NCBI RefSeq assembly: GCF_003429095.1
Contig: NZ_QVTE01000001.1
Location: 1-64,000, forward strand
Reading direction: 5' to 3'
Origin: Peribacillus saganii
GTDB lineage: Bacteria; Bacillota; Bacilli; Bacillales; DSM-1321
Length of the DNA: 64,000 nt
The number at the start of each line of letters is the position of its first letter. The stretch's first letter is position 1. Below, piece after piece: positions 40,986-49,535 of the stretch. The notes under the pieces are model-generated. The model did no database searches. It had not been told where the DNA came from and was given only the letters and a program-made list of their open reading frames with translations. The translations under genes and the position numbers were made by a program.

Positions 40986-42275
40986 ATGAATATCCAGGAG
41001 ATACATTTATTTTTTCAAAATAGACAGGTTGATCTTGGCATGGATTTTGGGCTGGACCGGATGGAACAGCTGCTGAAACTCGCCGGGAATCCTCATCAAG
41101 GTCTCAACTATATCCATATAGCCGGAACAAACGGAAAGGGGTCCACTTTACATTATATTAAAGAAATGTTTCTTGCTGAAGGACTGACAGTCGGAACATT
41201 TACATCGCCATATTTGCATAGCATGAATGAACAAATCTCACTGAACGGGAAAATGATCAATGATCAAGATTTCTCGTCTGTTTTCATGGAACTGTTTCCG
41301 TATATTAAGGAAATGGATAATGAAAAACGCAAGCCAACTGTGTTTGAAATTTTTACAGCAATGGCTTTAGTATTTTTCAGCAGAAGAAATCCGGATATTG
41401 TCATTATAGAAGCGGGGCTTGGAGGAAGGCTTGATTCAACGAATGTTATAATTCCGATATTATCCGTCATTACAAATATCTCACTTGAGCACACAGCGGT
41501 TTTAGGGGATACAATATCTGCAATTGCTGGGGAAAAAGCTGGGATCATTAAAGAAAAGATACCGATTATTACGGGGGCTAGGGACGCCGAAGCCATTGCT
41601 GTAATCAAAGAGAGGGCCAAGAGACTTAACTCACCGATAATGATATTGGATGAAGATATTATAATAACTGACAACACTATAAGGGATAGGCTTCAGTCTT
41701 TCTCTATGAAGGTTGGCAATTCAAATTATTTCGGTCTGCAAATATCAATGCTTGGCCGCCATCAGATTAGCAATGCTGCACTTGCCGTGGCGGCTGTGGA
41801 CTGGTTAAACAGCACAGGCCTATTTTCGATCTCTGAAGCCAGCATTCACTTGGGCCTCAAAAAAACAATTTATAATGGACGGTTCGAAATGGTCTCTGAA
41901 CAGCCGTTGATTGTTCTTGATGGTGCACATAATCCGGCAGGAGTCGAGGTTCTGGCCGAAACGCTTCAGAATTATTTCCCTGAAAGGAAGTATTATATCA
42001 TTTTTGCTGCATTGGCTGATAAGGACTATCTGAAAATGAGTGACACTCTCGGACGGATCGCAGCAAAAATATGGTTTACAGAAATTAACCATGAACGCGC
42101 TCTGAAAGCTGAAGTGTTATTTGAAAAAAGTAAATTGAAAAATAAAGAGTTGCAGCAAAACTGGAAAAGAGCAATGGATCAAGCACTAGACTTAATGGAG
42201 AAGGATAGTGTGCTGGTAATAACCGGATCATTATACTTTTTGGCAGAGGTACGTCGGCTGTTAACCACTACTTAA
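40986..42275 (+). CDS. folC: Folylpolyglutamate/dihydrofolate synthase
   Basis: Mur-ligase family enzyme (429 residues) adding glutamate to folates. The P-loop is IAGTNGKGSTLHYI (about 43-56), with the folate loop FTSPYLHSMNEQI, the Mg-site EAGLGGRLDSTNVI and the C-terminal domain DGAHNPAGVEVLAETL. A frame opens at 40935, but ATG 40986 follows TTGGAGGA by five bases and gives the typical N-terminus. It lies downstream of valS as in B. subtilis, with the two ATP-grasp genes interposed on the other strand. Confidence 0.96.
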   Translation: MNIQEIHLFFQNRQVDLGMDFGLDRMEQLLKLAGNPHQGLNYIHIAGTNGKGSTLHYIKEMFLAEGLTVGTFTSPYLHSMNEQISLNGKMINDQDFSSVFMELFPYIKEMDNEKRKPTVFEIFTAMALVFFSRRNPDIVIIEAGLGGRLDSTNVIIPILSVITNISLEHTAVLGDTISAIAGEKAGIIKEKIPIITGARDAEAIAVIKERAKRLNSPIMILDEDIIITDNTIRDRLQSFSMKVGNSNYFGLQISMLGRHQISNAALAVAAVDWLNSTGLFSISEASIHLGLKKTIYNGRFEMVSEQPLIVLDGAHNPAGVEVLAETLQNYFPERKYYIIFAALADKDYLKMSDTLGRIAAKIWFTEINHERALKAEVLFEKSKLKNKELQQNWKRAMDQALDLMEKDSVLVITGSLYFLAEVRRLLTTT

Positions 42276-42481
42276 AATTATTTTAGTGGTTCAATGAATG
42301 TTAGCTACAGGAAATATATCGAACTTTGATAGCAAAATAGAAAGAATGAATGACTATCTCTGGATTTTTTATAGCATCCCTAATGCAAAGATAATCTTGT
42401 TTAAATGTTCAACAAACCATGTATGTTTTTAGTATAATAAAGAGTAGGAATATTATAGCCGTATATGAAGAGGTGGCTTTA

Positions 42482-43996
42482 ATGATATTAGGTTCTGCTG
42501 CAATACTCGCGATATGCATCCTTTCTTTGCTGATCATTTTTTTGCCATTAAAATTGAGCGGAAAAGGGAAACTGTTTGTGCTTGCCACCGGAATCCTTCT
42601 TAGTCTCATGGGTCTGCTTGGCTTTGGAATCCTTCCTTTATGGCAGATAATGATAATTCAAGTAGCCTTCTCAACTCTAATAGCTTACTTTTTTAATAAA
42701 AAGTTTCCATCATTTTTTTATTCCTCAGATAATAACGAAAAAGATGAGATAGAAGATATACCTGAAATTAAACCTATTTATTCACTTCCTGAGCTTGAGG
42801 AGAAAGCAAAGATGTTTGAAACGGTTGATGACTTTTTTAGTCCGATGAAGAAGAGAACACATTCTGACACTCGACCTTCCGACAATAGTCCATCCGGAAA
42901 TATGGCAGGTTCTGTAGAAGCAGGCGGTTTTACTGAACCAGATTTGGAAAAGGCATACAAAGAAGTATACGAAAATATGGAGCTTCAGAAAGCCCAAGCA
43001 GGCGGTCACCTAGATGCTAATGTGAATTCAGAAACAAATCAAAACCCTTCATACTTTCAAACAGATATTCTCCCGGAAATACATAGTGCAGAGGAAAATA
43101 TACTTTTTGATTGGGATGGAAAAAAGGAAGATCAAACTTCGGAAGACGAGAACGGCATTACAATAGAGAAACCAGCTCCTCTGGGAAATGAGCCGAATAA
43201 AGACTGGACAGATCTGCTTGAGGATATTGAAACACCGAAAAACATTGGATTTGTTGAAGAAGACAAGACAGATTTTATACAAAACCGGATTCAGCTGGAA
43301 CGTAGTGACACTATCAAACCCCAGGTTTTTATAGGGTCGCCAGATGAGCTCAATTCCTCAATTGAAGATGAAAGCATTGATGACGCCGAGGCATTAATAA
43401 GAGCAAGGATGAAGTTATTTGCAAAACTGGATAGCAGTGAATCCGATAATATGGAGTTAATCGGTGATATTAAACCTGCGGCTATCCGCGCTGTTGCAGG
43501 AGAGTACCTCTCAAGTAAAACTGATACAGAGAGGAAAACAAAGGATTATCTTAATGAGATTTCTATGATGGAGAAAAGCACAGAAGAGAATCTTGCCGAT
43601 ATTGGTGAAACACATATAAAACCATTAGAAAATCTTTCTAATTTCCCTGAGATGGAGGTAGAATCAAAAGAGCATCTCACTAATAAGAATACAAAAGAGA
43701 AGTCTGACGTGTTACTTTCTGATATCGGAGGTCTTGAGGAAATACCTGATAAGCCTCTCACTGCTGTTCGTGATACTGAAGAAAAGCTAAAAGAGTCTCG
43801 TTCTTATATTACTAATCAGCTGAAAGAAGATTCTCTCACTAATATGGAAGAATTAGAGAGAAAATCGCTAGAACACAATGTTGAAAAATATTTGGGTATA
43901 CAGCCGAAAACTCTTCATTCGCAAGAAAAGCGGCTTGAGGACATTTTTGATGACTTGGAAGAGCTTTATTTAAGAAAAAAAGGCAAACGCCAATAG
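42482..43996 (+). CDS. Unknown membrane protein with long acidic tail
   Basis: A 504-residue protein I do not recognise. The first 75 residues contain three hydrophobic stretches (AAILAICILSLLIIFLPL, LFVLATGILLSLMGLLGFGI, IMIIQVAFSTLIAYFF). The remaining 430 residues are hydrophilic, rich in Glu, Asp, Asn and Ser, and probably largely disordered or coiled, ending in a basic LRKKGKRQ. An upstream ATG at 42419 is in frame; ATG 42482 has AAGAGGTGG five bases away and is preferred. The next gene follows after 17 bases, so the two are one unit. Base composition is AT-richer than neighbouring housekeeping genes. The location beside the pilus genes suggests, but does not show, a pilus-related role. 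Confidence 0.75.
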   Translation: MILGSAAILAICILSLLIIFLPLKLSGKGKLFVLATGILLSLMGLLGFGILPLWQIMIIQVAFSTLIAYFFNKKFPSFFYSSDNNEKDEIEDIPEIKPIYSLPELEEKAKMFETVDDFFSPMKKRTHSDTRPSDNSPSGNMAGSVEAGGFTEPDLEKAYKEVYENMELQKAQAGGHLDANVNSETNQNPSYFQTDILPEIHSAEENILFDWDGKKEDQTSEDENGITIEKPAPLGNEPNKDWTDLLEDIETPKNIGFVEEDKTDFIQNRIQLERSDTIKPQVFIGSPDELNSSIEDESIDDAEALIRARMKLFAKLDSSESDNMELIGDIKPAAIRAVAGEYLSSKTDTERKTKDYLNEISMMEKSTEENLADIGETHIKPLENLSNFPEMEVESKEHLTNKNTKEKSDVLLSDIGGLEEIPDKPLTAVRDTEEKLKESRSYITNQLKEDSLTNMEELERKSLEHNVEKYLGIQPKTLHSQEKRLEDIFDDLEELYLRKKGKRQ

Positions 43997-44013
43997 GAAG
44001 GAGCTGTGGTGAA

Positions 44014-45327
44014 TTGAAGCTTGGACATCCATTTCCGTTCAGGATATTTTTAATCATTTTATTTTGTATCTTATTTATCACAGCTTTTTCAAGGTTTGGT
44101 GCATATGCCTATGAAACTGTTTTTCTGGCAAAGGAGAATTTTAGCGAAGGAACAATGTTGGGCCCCGTTAATATAGAAAATCTCTCATATGATCAAGCTT
44201 TTTCAAAAGTAAACGGAGAAGTGGGTAATTGGAAAAAGAATTCAAATGTAGTATTAACCCTTTCTGACAGAAATGTGGCCATACCTTTGGATATGGTATA
44301 TCTGCTGATTGAGGAATCTTTAGGGGCAGCAGTAAATGATCAAGAAAATAAACTGTATTCGACTATACAGCAATCGGATCTCGAAAAGCAGGTTCTGTTA
44401 ATTGCGGATGAATCATTGGCGAAGGCGATTGATATCAAAAGATTAAAAGCCGAAATAGAAAATAGTATCTCTGCTCTCCCTGCAGGAAAACTGGAATTTA
44501 AACTTGCGGATTATATTGCTGAAGGTGCCGGTGTGAAACAGGATGTAATAGCGAGTTCAAAACTGAATATCATTGATACAAAGCATTTGGAGCAGTGGCT
44601 TAAAACGCATGGTGAATTGAACATTCCAGCGAAAATGAATGTGTCATTTTTACAGCTCGTTACCACAGAGCAAGGTGCAAAATACCCTGCTGTTTTTTTA
44701 AGTGAAATAGCTTCTGTCTTATATTCGTCAATTCTGCCGACCAATGTGCAAATACTTGAACGGCACACGAGCCAGGAACTTCCTAACGGCATTGAAGCAG
44801 GATACGAAGCAAAGGTAATACCAGGCGAAATGGACTTGCTTTTATTCAATCCAAATGATTTTGACATAAAGGTCCGCTTCAGCTCAAAGGAACCAGGAAC
44901 TGTCACGGCCGAGGTGCTTGGACTTAACGTAGGGTTTACCTATAAAATTCGAATGGAAAACAAAAAAGAATATCAGCCAAAACAGATAATCCAATATGTT
45001 CCCGACATAAACATGATACAGAACCGTGTTAAACAAGAAGGAAAAAAAGGTTACTCAGTTTCAGTTTACCGGGATATCTTAGATTCACAGGGGAAGAAAA
45101 TTGAGTCCATCATACTTGCTGAGGATTTTTATTTACCGGTGAATGAGATCGTGGTGGAAGAAATTGTTCAGCCAAGTACACAAGCTCCTGATCTTTTCCC
45201 AACAGGGCAAACGGATACATCTGCTGTCCAGGAAAATCAAACGGAAAGCCTTGATAATGAAAATGCTGATGGCACGATAGATGGACCAGAAAGTCTGGAT
45301 CCTGGAATTATTAATCATAGAAATTAA
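44014..45327 (+). CDS. Degenerate VanW-like secreted/membrane-anchored protein
   Basis: A 437-residue protein with one N-terminal membrane segment (about 9-30, FRIFLIILFCILFITAFSRFG), so probably anchored and facing outward. The middle (about 35-130) resembles a YoaR-type N-terminal domain. Residues about 225-300 (SEIASVLYSSILPTNVQILERH to FNPNDFDIKVRF) match the C-terminal half of VanW domains, but the GGGVCQVSTT-type cysteine motif is absent. A G5-like stretch follows (VSVYRDILDSQGKKIESIIL). The tail is Asn/Glu/Asp-rich. TTG 44014 follows AAGGAG by ten bases. It is co-transcribed with the acidic membrane protein; a bidirectional terminator follows. The function of VanW domains is not known. 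Confidence 0.72.
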   Translation: MKLGHPFPFRIFLIILFCILFITAFSRFGAYAYETVFLAKENFSEGTMLGPVNIENLSYDQAFSKVNGEVGNWKKNSNVVLTLSDRNVAIPLDMVYLLIEESLGAAVNDQENKLYSTIQQSDLEKQVLLIADESLAKAIDIKRLKAEIENSISALPAGKLEFKLADYIAEGAGVKQDVIASSKLNIIDTKHLEQWLKTHGELNIPAKMNVSFLQLVTTEQGAKYPAVFLSEIASVLYSSILPTNVQILERHTSQELPNGIEAGYEAKVIPGEMDLLLFNPNDFDIKVRFSSKEPGTVTAEVLGLNVGFTYKIRMENKKEYQPKQIIQYVPDINMIQNRVKQEGKKGYSVSVYRDILDSQGKKIESIILAEDFYLPVNEIVVEEIVQPSTQAPDLFPTGQTDTSAVQENQTESLDNENADGTIDGPESLDPGIINHRN

Positions 45328-45368
45328 CAAAGGCTGTCAATCAAACTCATTGACAGCCTTTGTTCTTT
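45326..45368. terminator. Bidirectional terminator between the VanW-like gene and the minor pilins
   Basis: AACAAAGGCTGTCAAT (45326-45341) pairs perfectly over 16 bases with 45349-45364, around a seven-base loop, between convergent genes. Confidence 0.92.
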
Positions 45369-45371
45369 CAT

Positions 45372-46604
45372 TTAGTTATACTGATAATCTATAGCTGATG
45401 AATCAAAAGACCAGTCAAAAACAGCATCCCCTGGTGAAAGATCTCCGCCAACGTTACAATTTTCATTAAACTTTGCCTGATTAATAGTTGGAGAATAAAT
45501 TTTATAATATCTTTTCCATGGTAAACCCGAAACGGTTCCACGCACACATACTTTTGTGGACATGCCAAATAGGTTGATATATTTTTTATTAAAATCAGCA
45601 TTTCCATTTATGTAGATAGCGGAGTCGATCATGCTATTAATATATCCACCTTCATTAAAGGCGGCATCTCCCATTACAACAATGGTGGAATTAAATATAC
45701 CGAGGTTTAAATTCTTAAATTGGGCATCTTCACCAATGAAAATTTTGCTTTTGACGATTCCATTAATTGGGCTATAAAATGCTGCGTTTTTTGTTACATA
45801 CAATGTAGAATTAACAATTCCTTTATTTATTGGTTTGGATACAGCAATAGAACCATCTACCAAAATAGCCGCACTTTTTATGCCTAAGGGATGATTGATT
45901 TGGACATCGCCTTTATAAGAACAACTTGTTGAACCAAAAGTCTGAATGTTACAGAGGGGGAGGCTGGAGGGCCTTGGAATGATTGTTTCATACGCTCCTC
46001 CTCCACCACCTGTGCTCATTTTTATGGCACCTATATTTAAAGTAAGTGCAGAAGTTATACTTTTCTTTGGATAGTTACCAAAAGTTCCCACACTTTTAAA
46101 AGTTAGTTCGATTTTCTCTCCGGGAGCAGTTGTGCTGCAAGTAATGCATTTTAAATTGTTGGTAATATCGGCTATTGTTACAGTGAAATTTCTTTCTTGG
46201 TCAACAGTTTTATTGTAGACAATTGTCCCTGGCGCACTCGGAACAAGCGGTGATGTCTTGATTGCTCTTATTAGGAGGTCTGCCACCATCTTTTCATAAA
46301 CATCTGCTGCTTTTAATTCCTTATTTTTATAATCTTCTGCAATTTCACTTTGTATAATTTTCCTTATAGTCTGTAATTTCCGATCGTAAAACTCGTTAAA
46401 TTCTGTTACATAATACTTAAAACCCATTTCTGCAATATCAAGAGTGCGTATTTCTGATTCAGTTTTTTCTACCTGCTTCGTGTTGGTGATGATAAGTCCT
46501 AGTAGGGTCATCCCAATAATAGTGAAAACAGTTATCATTAACAGCACAGATACAAGGGTAATGCCTTTTTCATTTTTTTTTATTATGGAAGTATGAAGCT
46601 TCAT
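45372..46604 (-). CDS. GspK/PilX-like minor prepilin with beta-solenoid region
   Basis: A 410-residue prepilin. The class III signal peptide has a basic leader ending KKNEKG and then ITLVSVLLMITVFTIIGMTL. Residue +5 of the mature protein is Ser, not Glu, as in GspK/PilX-type tip pilins. A helical neck (about 40-120) follows. Then come a Cys-containing domain (CITC near 153) and five to six rungs of 20-22 residues (about 244-360) with the pattern S-x-I-x-V-x-G-x-A-x-F...N-x-G-I-x-N, typical of a parallel beta-helix. This could be a tip adhesin (inference). It is the last of three minor prepilin genes on this strand, 12 bases after the previous one. Confidence 0.85.
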   Translation of the reverse strand: MKLHTSIIKKNEKGITLVSVLLMITVFTIIGMTLLGLIITNTKQVEKTESEIRTLDIAEMGFKYYVTEFNEFYDRKLQTIRKIIQSEIAEDYKNKELKAADVYEKMVADLLIRAIKTSPLVPSAPGTIVYNKTVDQERNFTVTIADITNNLKCITCSTTAPGEKIELTFKSVGTFGNYPKKSITSALTLNIGAIKMSTGGGGGAYETIIPRPSSLPLCNIQTFGSTSCSYKGDVQINHPLGIKSAAILVDGSIAVSKPINKGIVNSTLYVTKNAAFYSPINGIVKSKIFIGEDAQFKNLNLGIFNSTIVVMGDAAFNEGGYINSMIDSAIYINGNADFNKKYINLFGMSTKVCVRGTVSGLPWKRYYKIYSPTINQAKFNENCNVGGDLSPGDAVFDWSFDSSAIDYQYN

Positions 46605-46616
46605 TTTGACATCTCC

Positions 46617-47084
46617 CTATAATCTTGAGATTATCGTTTTCAGTTCAAATTGGTTCTTTGGATTTTTTGCATCCTGTATAACCAATTTGAAGGATAGGCT
46701 CTGCGCAGACGTAGAACTAATATCCACTCTTTGATCCATTAAAGTGTCTGTTCCTCCACTATTCTCGTATAGAGAGTAGCGATAATCGGAACTAGAAATT
46801 ACCTGACTTGATCCGCTATCATCCGTAATTGTTATCATGCTCGCATTTGGATTGTTGTCTAGTTCAATTGTGTATGACTTTTGGGTCTCATGTTTCTTTG
46901 TGAGGAAAGTAACAATATAATTTGCTTCCTCATGAAGCATTACAGTAGACTTTGCCTTATTTGAATAACTAATCCCATTAATAAAAACCCCCGAAACCAG
47001 CAGGATCATAAAGGAAAGGATTGTCAGTGCAGCTAATAATTCAATCAAGGTAAGCGCCTTTTGATCTTTAAAAGTTCTTCTCAT
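46617..47084 (-). CDS. PilW/GspJ-like minor prepilin
   Basis: A 155-residue prepilin starting MRRTFKDQKALTLIELLAAL. The class III signal is clear (basic leader, then LTLIELLAALTILSFMILLVSG with Glu at +5), but the residue before the predicted cut is Ala, not the usual Gly. The globular part contains DSGSSQVISSSDYRYSLYEN and a C-terminal beta-rich segment like GspJ/PilW. A longer frame overlaps the upstream gene; ATG 47084 is preceded by GGGGGA and lies 13 bases after that gene's stop. It is probably part of the tip-initiating minor pilin complex. Confidence 0.85.
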   Translation of the reverse strand: MRRTFKDQKALTLIELLAALTILSFMILLVSGVFINGISYSNKAKSTVMLHEEANYIVTFLTKKHETQKSYTIELDNNPNASMITITDDSGSSQVISSSDYRYSLYENSGGTDTLMDQRVDISSTSAQSLSFKLVIQDAKNPKNQFELKTIISRL

Positions 47085-47097
47085 AATTTCCCCCGTT

Positions 47098-47637
47098 TTA
47101 TAGGCCAGGACATGACACTGAAGGATTTGTTTCATAATCGAAATATGTATATGTGTCTGTTAGCTTTTTATCTTCCTGGAATACTTCCACAAACACTTTA
47201 TAGAGAGACTTTGATTTATCACAAGTTACGAAATCTGCGTTCCCCTTTAAATAAATAAAAACCTTATATTTGGAGTCGTTCATTTTCAATAAGTAAGATG
47301 ACTTCTTAGCCTCATCCGTTTCAGCAGGATTTGGCGGTTGAATGGCCTCAGCCAGCATTAATTCTGGATACGAAGATGCCGACAAATCAGCGGCATTCGC
47401 ACCATCATTAATATTGTCTATAAATCTAGTTAATGCACTTTCCATTAAAGGATCTGCCTTAAACATGGCTTGTTTTTCCCGAGCAATATTCACAGCTTTT
47501 ATACTATCGGAATTCATTGCGTTATATTGAAATGCATTAGTAAAAAAAGCAAAGAAAGTAGCTATAACAATAAATAGAATGGTAATTGACGCTAGTATTT
47601 CAATTAATGTTATTCCGTCTTCGTTATTTAACAGCAC
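47098..47637 (-). CDS. PilV/GspI-like minor prepilin
   Basis: A 179-residue prepilin. The leader MLLNNEDG is cut before ITLIEILASITILFIVIATFF (Glu at +5), then NIAREKQAMFKADP as in PilV/GspI. Two GTG codons can start it: 47646 and 47637. GAGGTGAT lies five bases before the second, which also gives a standard short leader. It is the first gene of the minus-strand minor pilin operon and is divergent from pilB; both promoters must lie in the 240-base gap, but I could not identify either with confidence. Confidence 0.87.
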   Translation of the reverse strand: MLLNNEDGITLIEILASITILFIVIATFFAFFTNAFQYNAMNSDSIKAVNIAREKQAMFKADPLMESALTRFIDNINDGANAADLSASSYPELMLAEAIQPPNPAETDEAKKSSYLLKMNDSKYKVFIYLKGNADFVTCDKSKSLYKVFVEVFQEDKKLTDTYTYFDYETNPSVSCPGL

Positions 47638-47877
47638 AGGTATCACCTCGTTAGGTTTACTCTCTTTCTAAAGTAAGGCATTATTTTTGGAATATTTAAA
47701 AGGTGGCGTGTTTAATAACCAAACCCTTATTATCCTTTATATTGATAATATTACATAATATAATTGAAATTGATAGTATCATGGCGAACTTTACAAAACT
47801 GCTAAATTAGTTCAATAACTTAGTAACTGCTGTTTGGAAAAGTCAGAACAAATACCACATTAACAGGTGAAAACATT
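47638..47877. other. Divergent intergenic region between minor pilins and pilB
   Basis: An AT-rich gap of 240 bases that must hold two divergent promoters. A TATAAT at 47759-47764 and TTGATA at 47742-47747 are only 11 bases apart, so no standard promoter is confirmed. No riboswitch-like motif was found here. Confidence 0.5.
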
Positions 47878-49524
47878 ATGTCAATCAAAAGAAAACGCTT
47901 AGGTGATCTTTTAGTCGAAGCTGGGATAGTAACGGATGAGCAGCTTCAGGACACGCTTCGGCTGAAAAAGGAAGGACAAAAGCTTGGTGACGCCCTGCTT
48001 GAGCGCGGTTTTATTACGGAGCAGCAGCTGATAGAAGTACTGGAGTTTCAACTGGGTATCCCGCATATTTCACTGTTTCGTTATCCGATAGATGCGAGCT
48101 TACTAAATCTCGTTGAAAAGGAATTTGCGTTTCGCAACAAGCTGATTCCGCTTAAAAAAGAGGGCAATCAGCTTGTCGTTGCCATGAACGATCCGATGGA
48201 TTATTTTGCGCAGGATGACTTGAGGCTGGCTACCGGATTTCAAATTTCACCTGTCATTGCTACGAAAGATGAAATCCTGTCTGCTTTACATAAATACTAT
48301 AATGCTGCTGAAACCTTTGAAGACTTGGATGTCGCTTCATTGGATGATGACGATATAGATAGTGAAGAAGCACCTGCTGTACGGCTCGTAAATCAAATCC
48401 TGGCAATGGGGCTTCAATTAAGAGCCAGTGATATCCATATTGATCCGCATGAGACAAAGATACTGATCCGCTACAGAGTGGACGGTATCCTTAGAACAGA
48501 GCGGACTTTATCAAGAAATATATACAGCCTGATGATAGCCAGAATAAAAATAATGGCCAATTTGAATATCACCGAAGCCCGTCTGCCTCAGGATGGAAGA
48601 ATAAAACTTGAAGTGAATATGAAACAGGTTGATTTAAGGATATCACTTCTGCCTACTGTGTACGGAGAAAAGGTTGTTATCCGGATCCTGGATTTGTCCA
48701 ATGTTATGATCAACTTAGCACAGCTTGGGTTTAATAAAGTTAATTTGCAGAAGTTTGTGCAAATGATTGAGAGGCCATCCGGAATGATTCTCCTTACCGG
48801 TCCGACCGGTTCGGGAAAAACGTCAACCTTATATGCGGCTTTGAATTATCTTAATACTGAAAAGGTGAACATTGTTACCATAGAGGATCCGGTAGAATAT
48901 CAGCTTGCCGGCATTAATCAAGTCCAGGTCAACCCGGCGATTGGACTTGATTTTGCAAGCGGACTACGGTCCATTCTGCGCCAGGATCCAAACATTGTGA
49001 TGATTGGGGAAATCCGGGACAAAGAAACAGCGGACATTGCCGTACGGGCCTCACTGACAGGACACTTAGTATTTAGTACCCTTCATACAAATAGTGCCTT
49101 GACAACAATCCCAAGGCTGATGGATATGGACATTGAGCCATATTTAGTGGTTTCCTCATTAACAGGGGTAGTGGCGCAGCGGTTAATCCGGAAAATATGC
49201 AAAGAATGCATAGAAACCTACGAACCAACGGAAATGGAGAAAAACCTGTTTCAAAGAAGGGGAATGAGAGCCGGAAAGCTTTATAAAGGCAAAGGCTGTC
49301 AATCATGCCAGAATACCGGTTACCGAGGAAGATTGGCCATTCATGAGGTGCTGGAGATTGATGAAAATATCCAGTCAATGATGATGAATAACAAACCGAT
49401 AAACGAAATAAAGAATTATGTATTAAGATCCGGTATGATCTTTTTGATTGATGATGGCCTTTTAAAAGCAAAAAACGGTTTAACAACCGTTGAGGAAGTA
49501 TTGCGGGTGGCTTTACAAGAGTAG
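47878..49524 (+). CDS. pilB: Type IV pilus extension ATPase PilB (GspE family, MshEN N-domain)
   Basis: A 548-residue hexameric ATPase powering pilus assembly. The N-terminus carries two MshEN-type repeats: RLGDLLVEAGIVTDEQLQDT (residues 7-26) and KLGDALLERGFITEQQLIEV (35-54). In other PilB/MshE proteins this domain binds c-di-GMP. Walker A GPTGSGKT is at 308-315, the Asp box and Walker B around IVMIGEIRDKETADIAVRAS, and a zinc tetracysteine (CKEC...CQSC) lies in the C-domain. AGGTGA precedes the ATG. pilT starts 11 bases after its stop. Confidence 0.95.
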   Translation: MSIKRKRLGDLLVEAGIVTDEQLQDTLRLKKEGQKLGDALLERGFITEQQLIEVLEFQLGIPHISLFRYPIDASLLNLVEKEFAFRNKLIPLKKEGNQLVVAMNDPMDYFAQDDLRLATGFQISPVIATKDEILSALHKYYNAAETFEDLDVASLDDDDIDSEEAPAVRLVNQILAMGLQLRASDIHIDPHETKILIRYRVDGILRTERTLSRNIYSLMIARIKIMANLNITEARLPQDGRIKLEVNMKQVDLRISLLPTVYGEKVVIRILDLSNVMINLAQLGFNKVNLQKFVQMIERPSGMILLTGPTGSGKTSTLYAALNYLNTEKVNIVTIEDPVEYQLAGINQVQVNPAIGLDFASGLRSILRQDPNIVMIGEIRDKETADIAVRASLTGHLVFSTLHTNSALTTIPRLMDMDIEPYLVVSSLTGVVAQRLIRKICKECIETYEPTEMEKNLFQRRGMRAGKLYKGKGCQSCQNTGYRGRLAIHEVLEIDENIQSMMMNNKPINEIKNYVLRSGMIFLIDDGLLKAKNGLTTVEEVLRVALQE

Positions 49525-49535
49525 GGGGGAATTTC

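Noticed and set aside
45525-45875. Reading the repeated rungs of the minor pilin as a bactofilin-type polymerising protein
   Set aside because: The class III signal peptide, the operon with two other prepilins and the long helical neck fit a pilin better; only the rung periodicity is shared.
47742-47764. TTGATA and TATAAT as the pilB promoter
   Set aside because: Spacing of 11 bases is too short.
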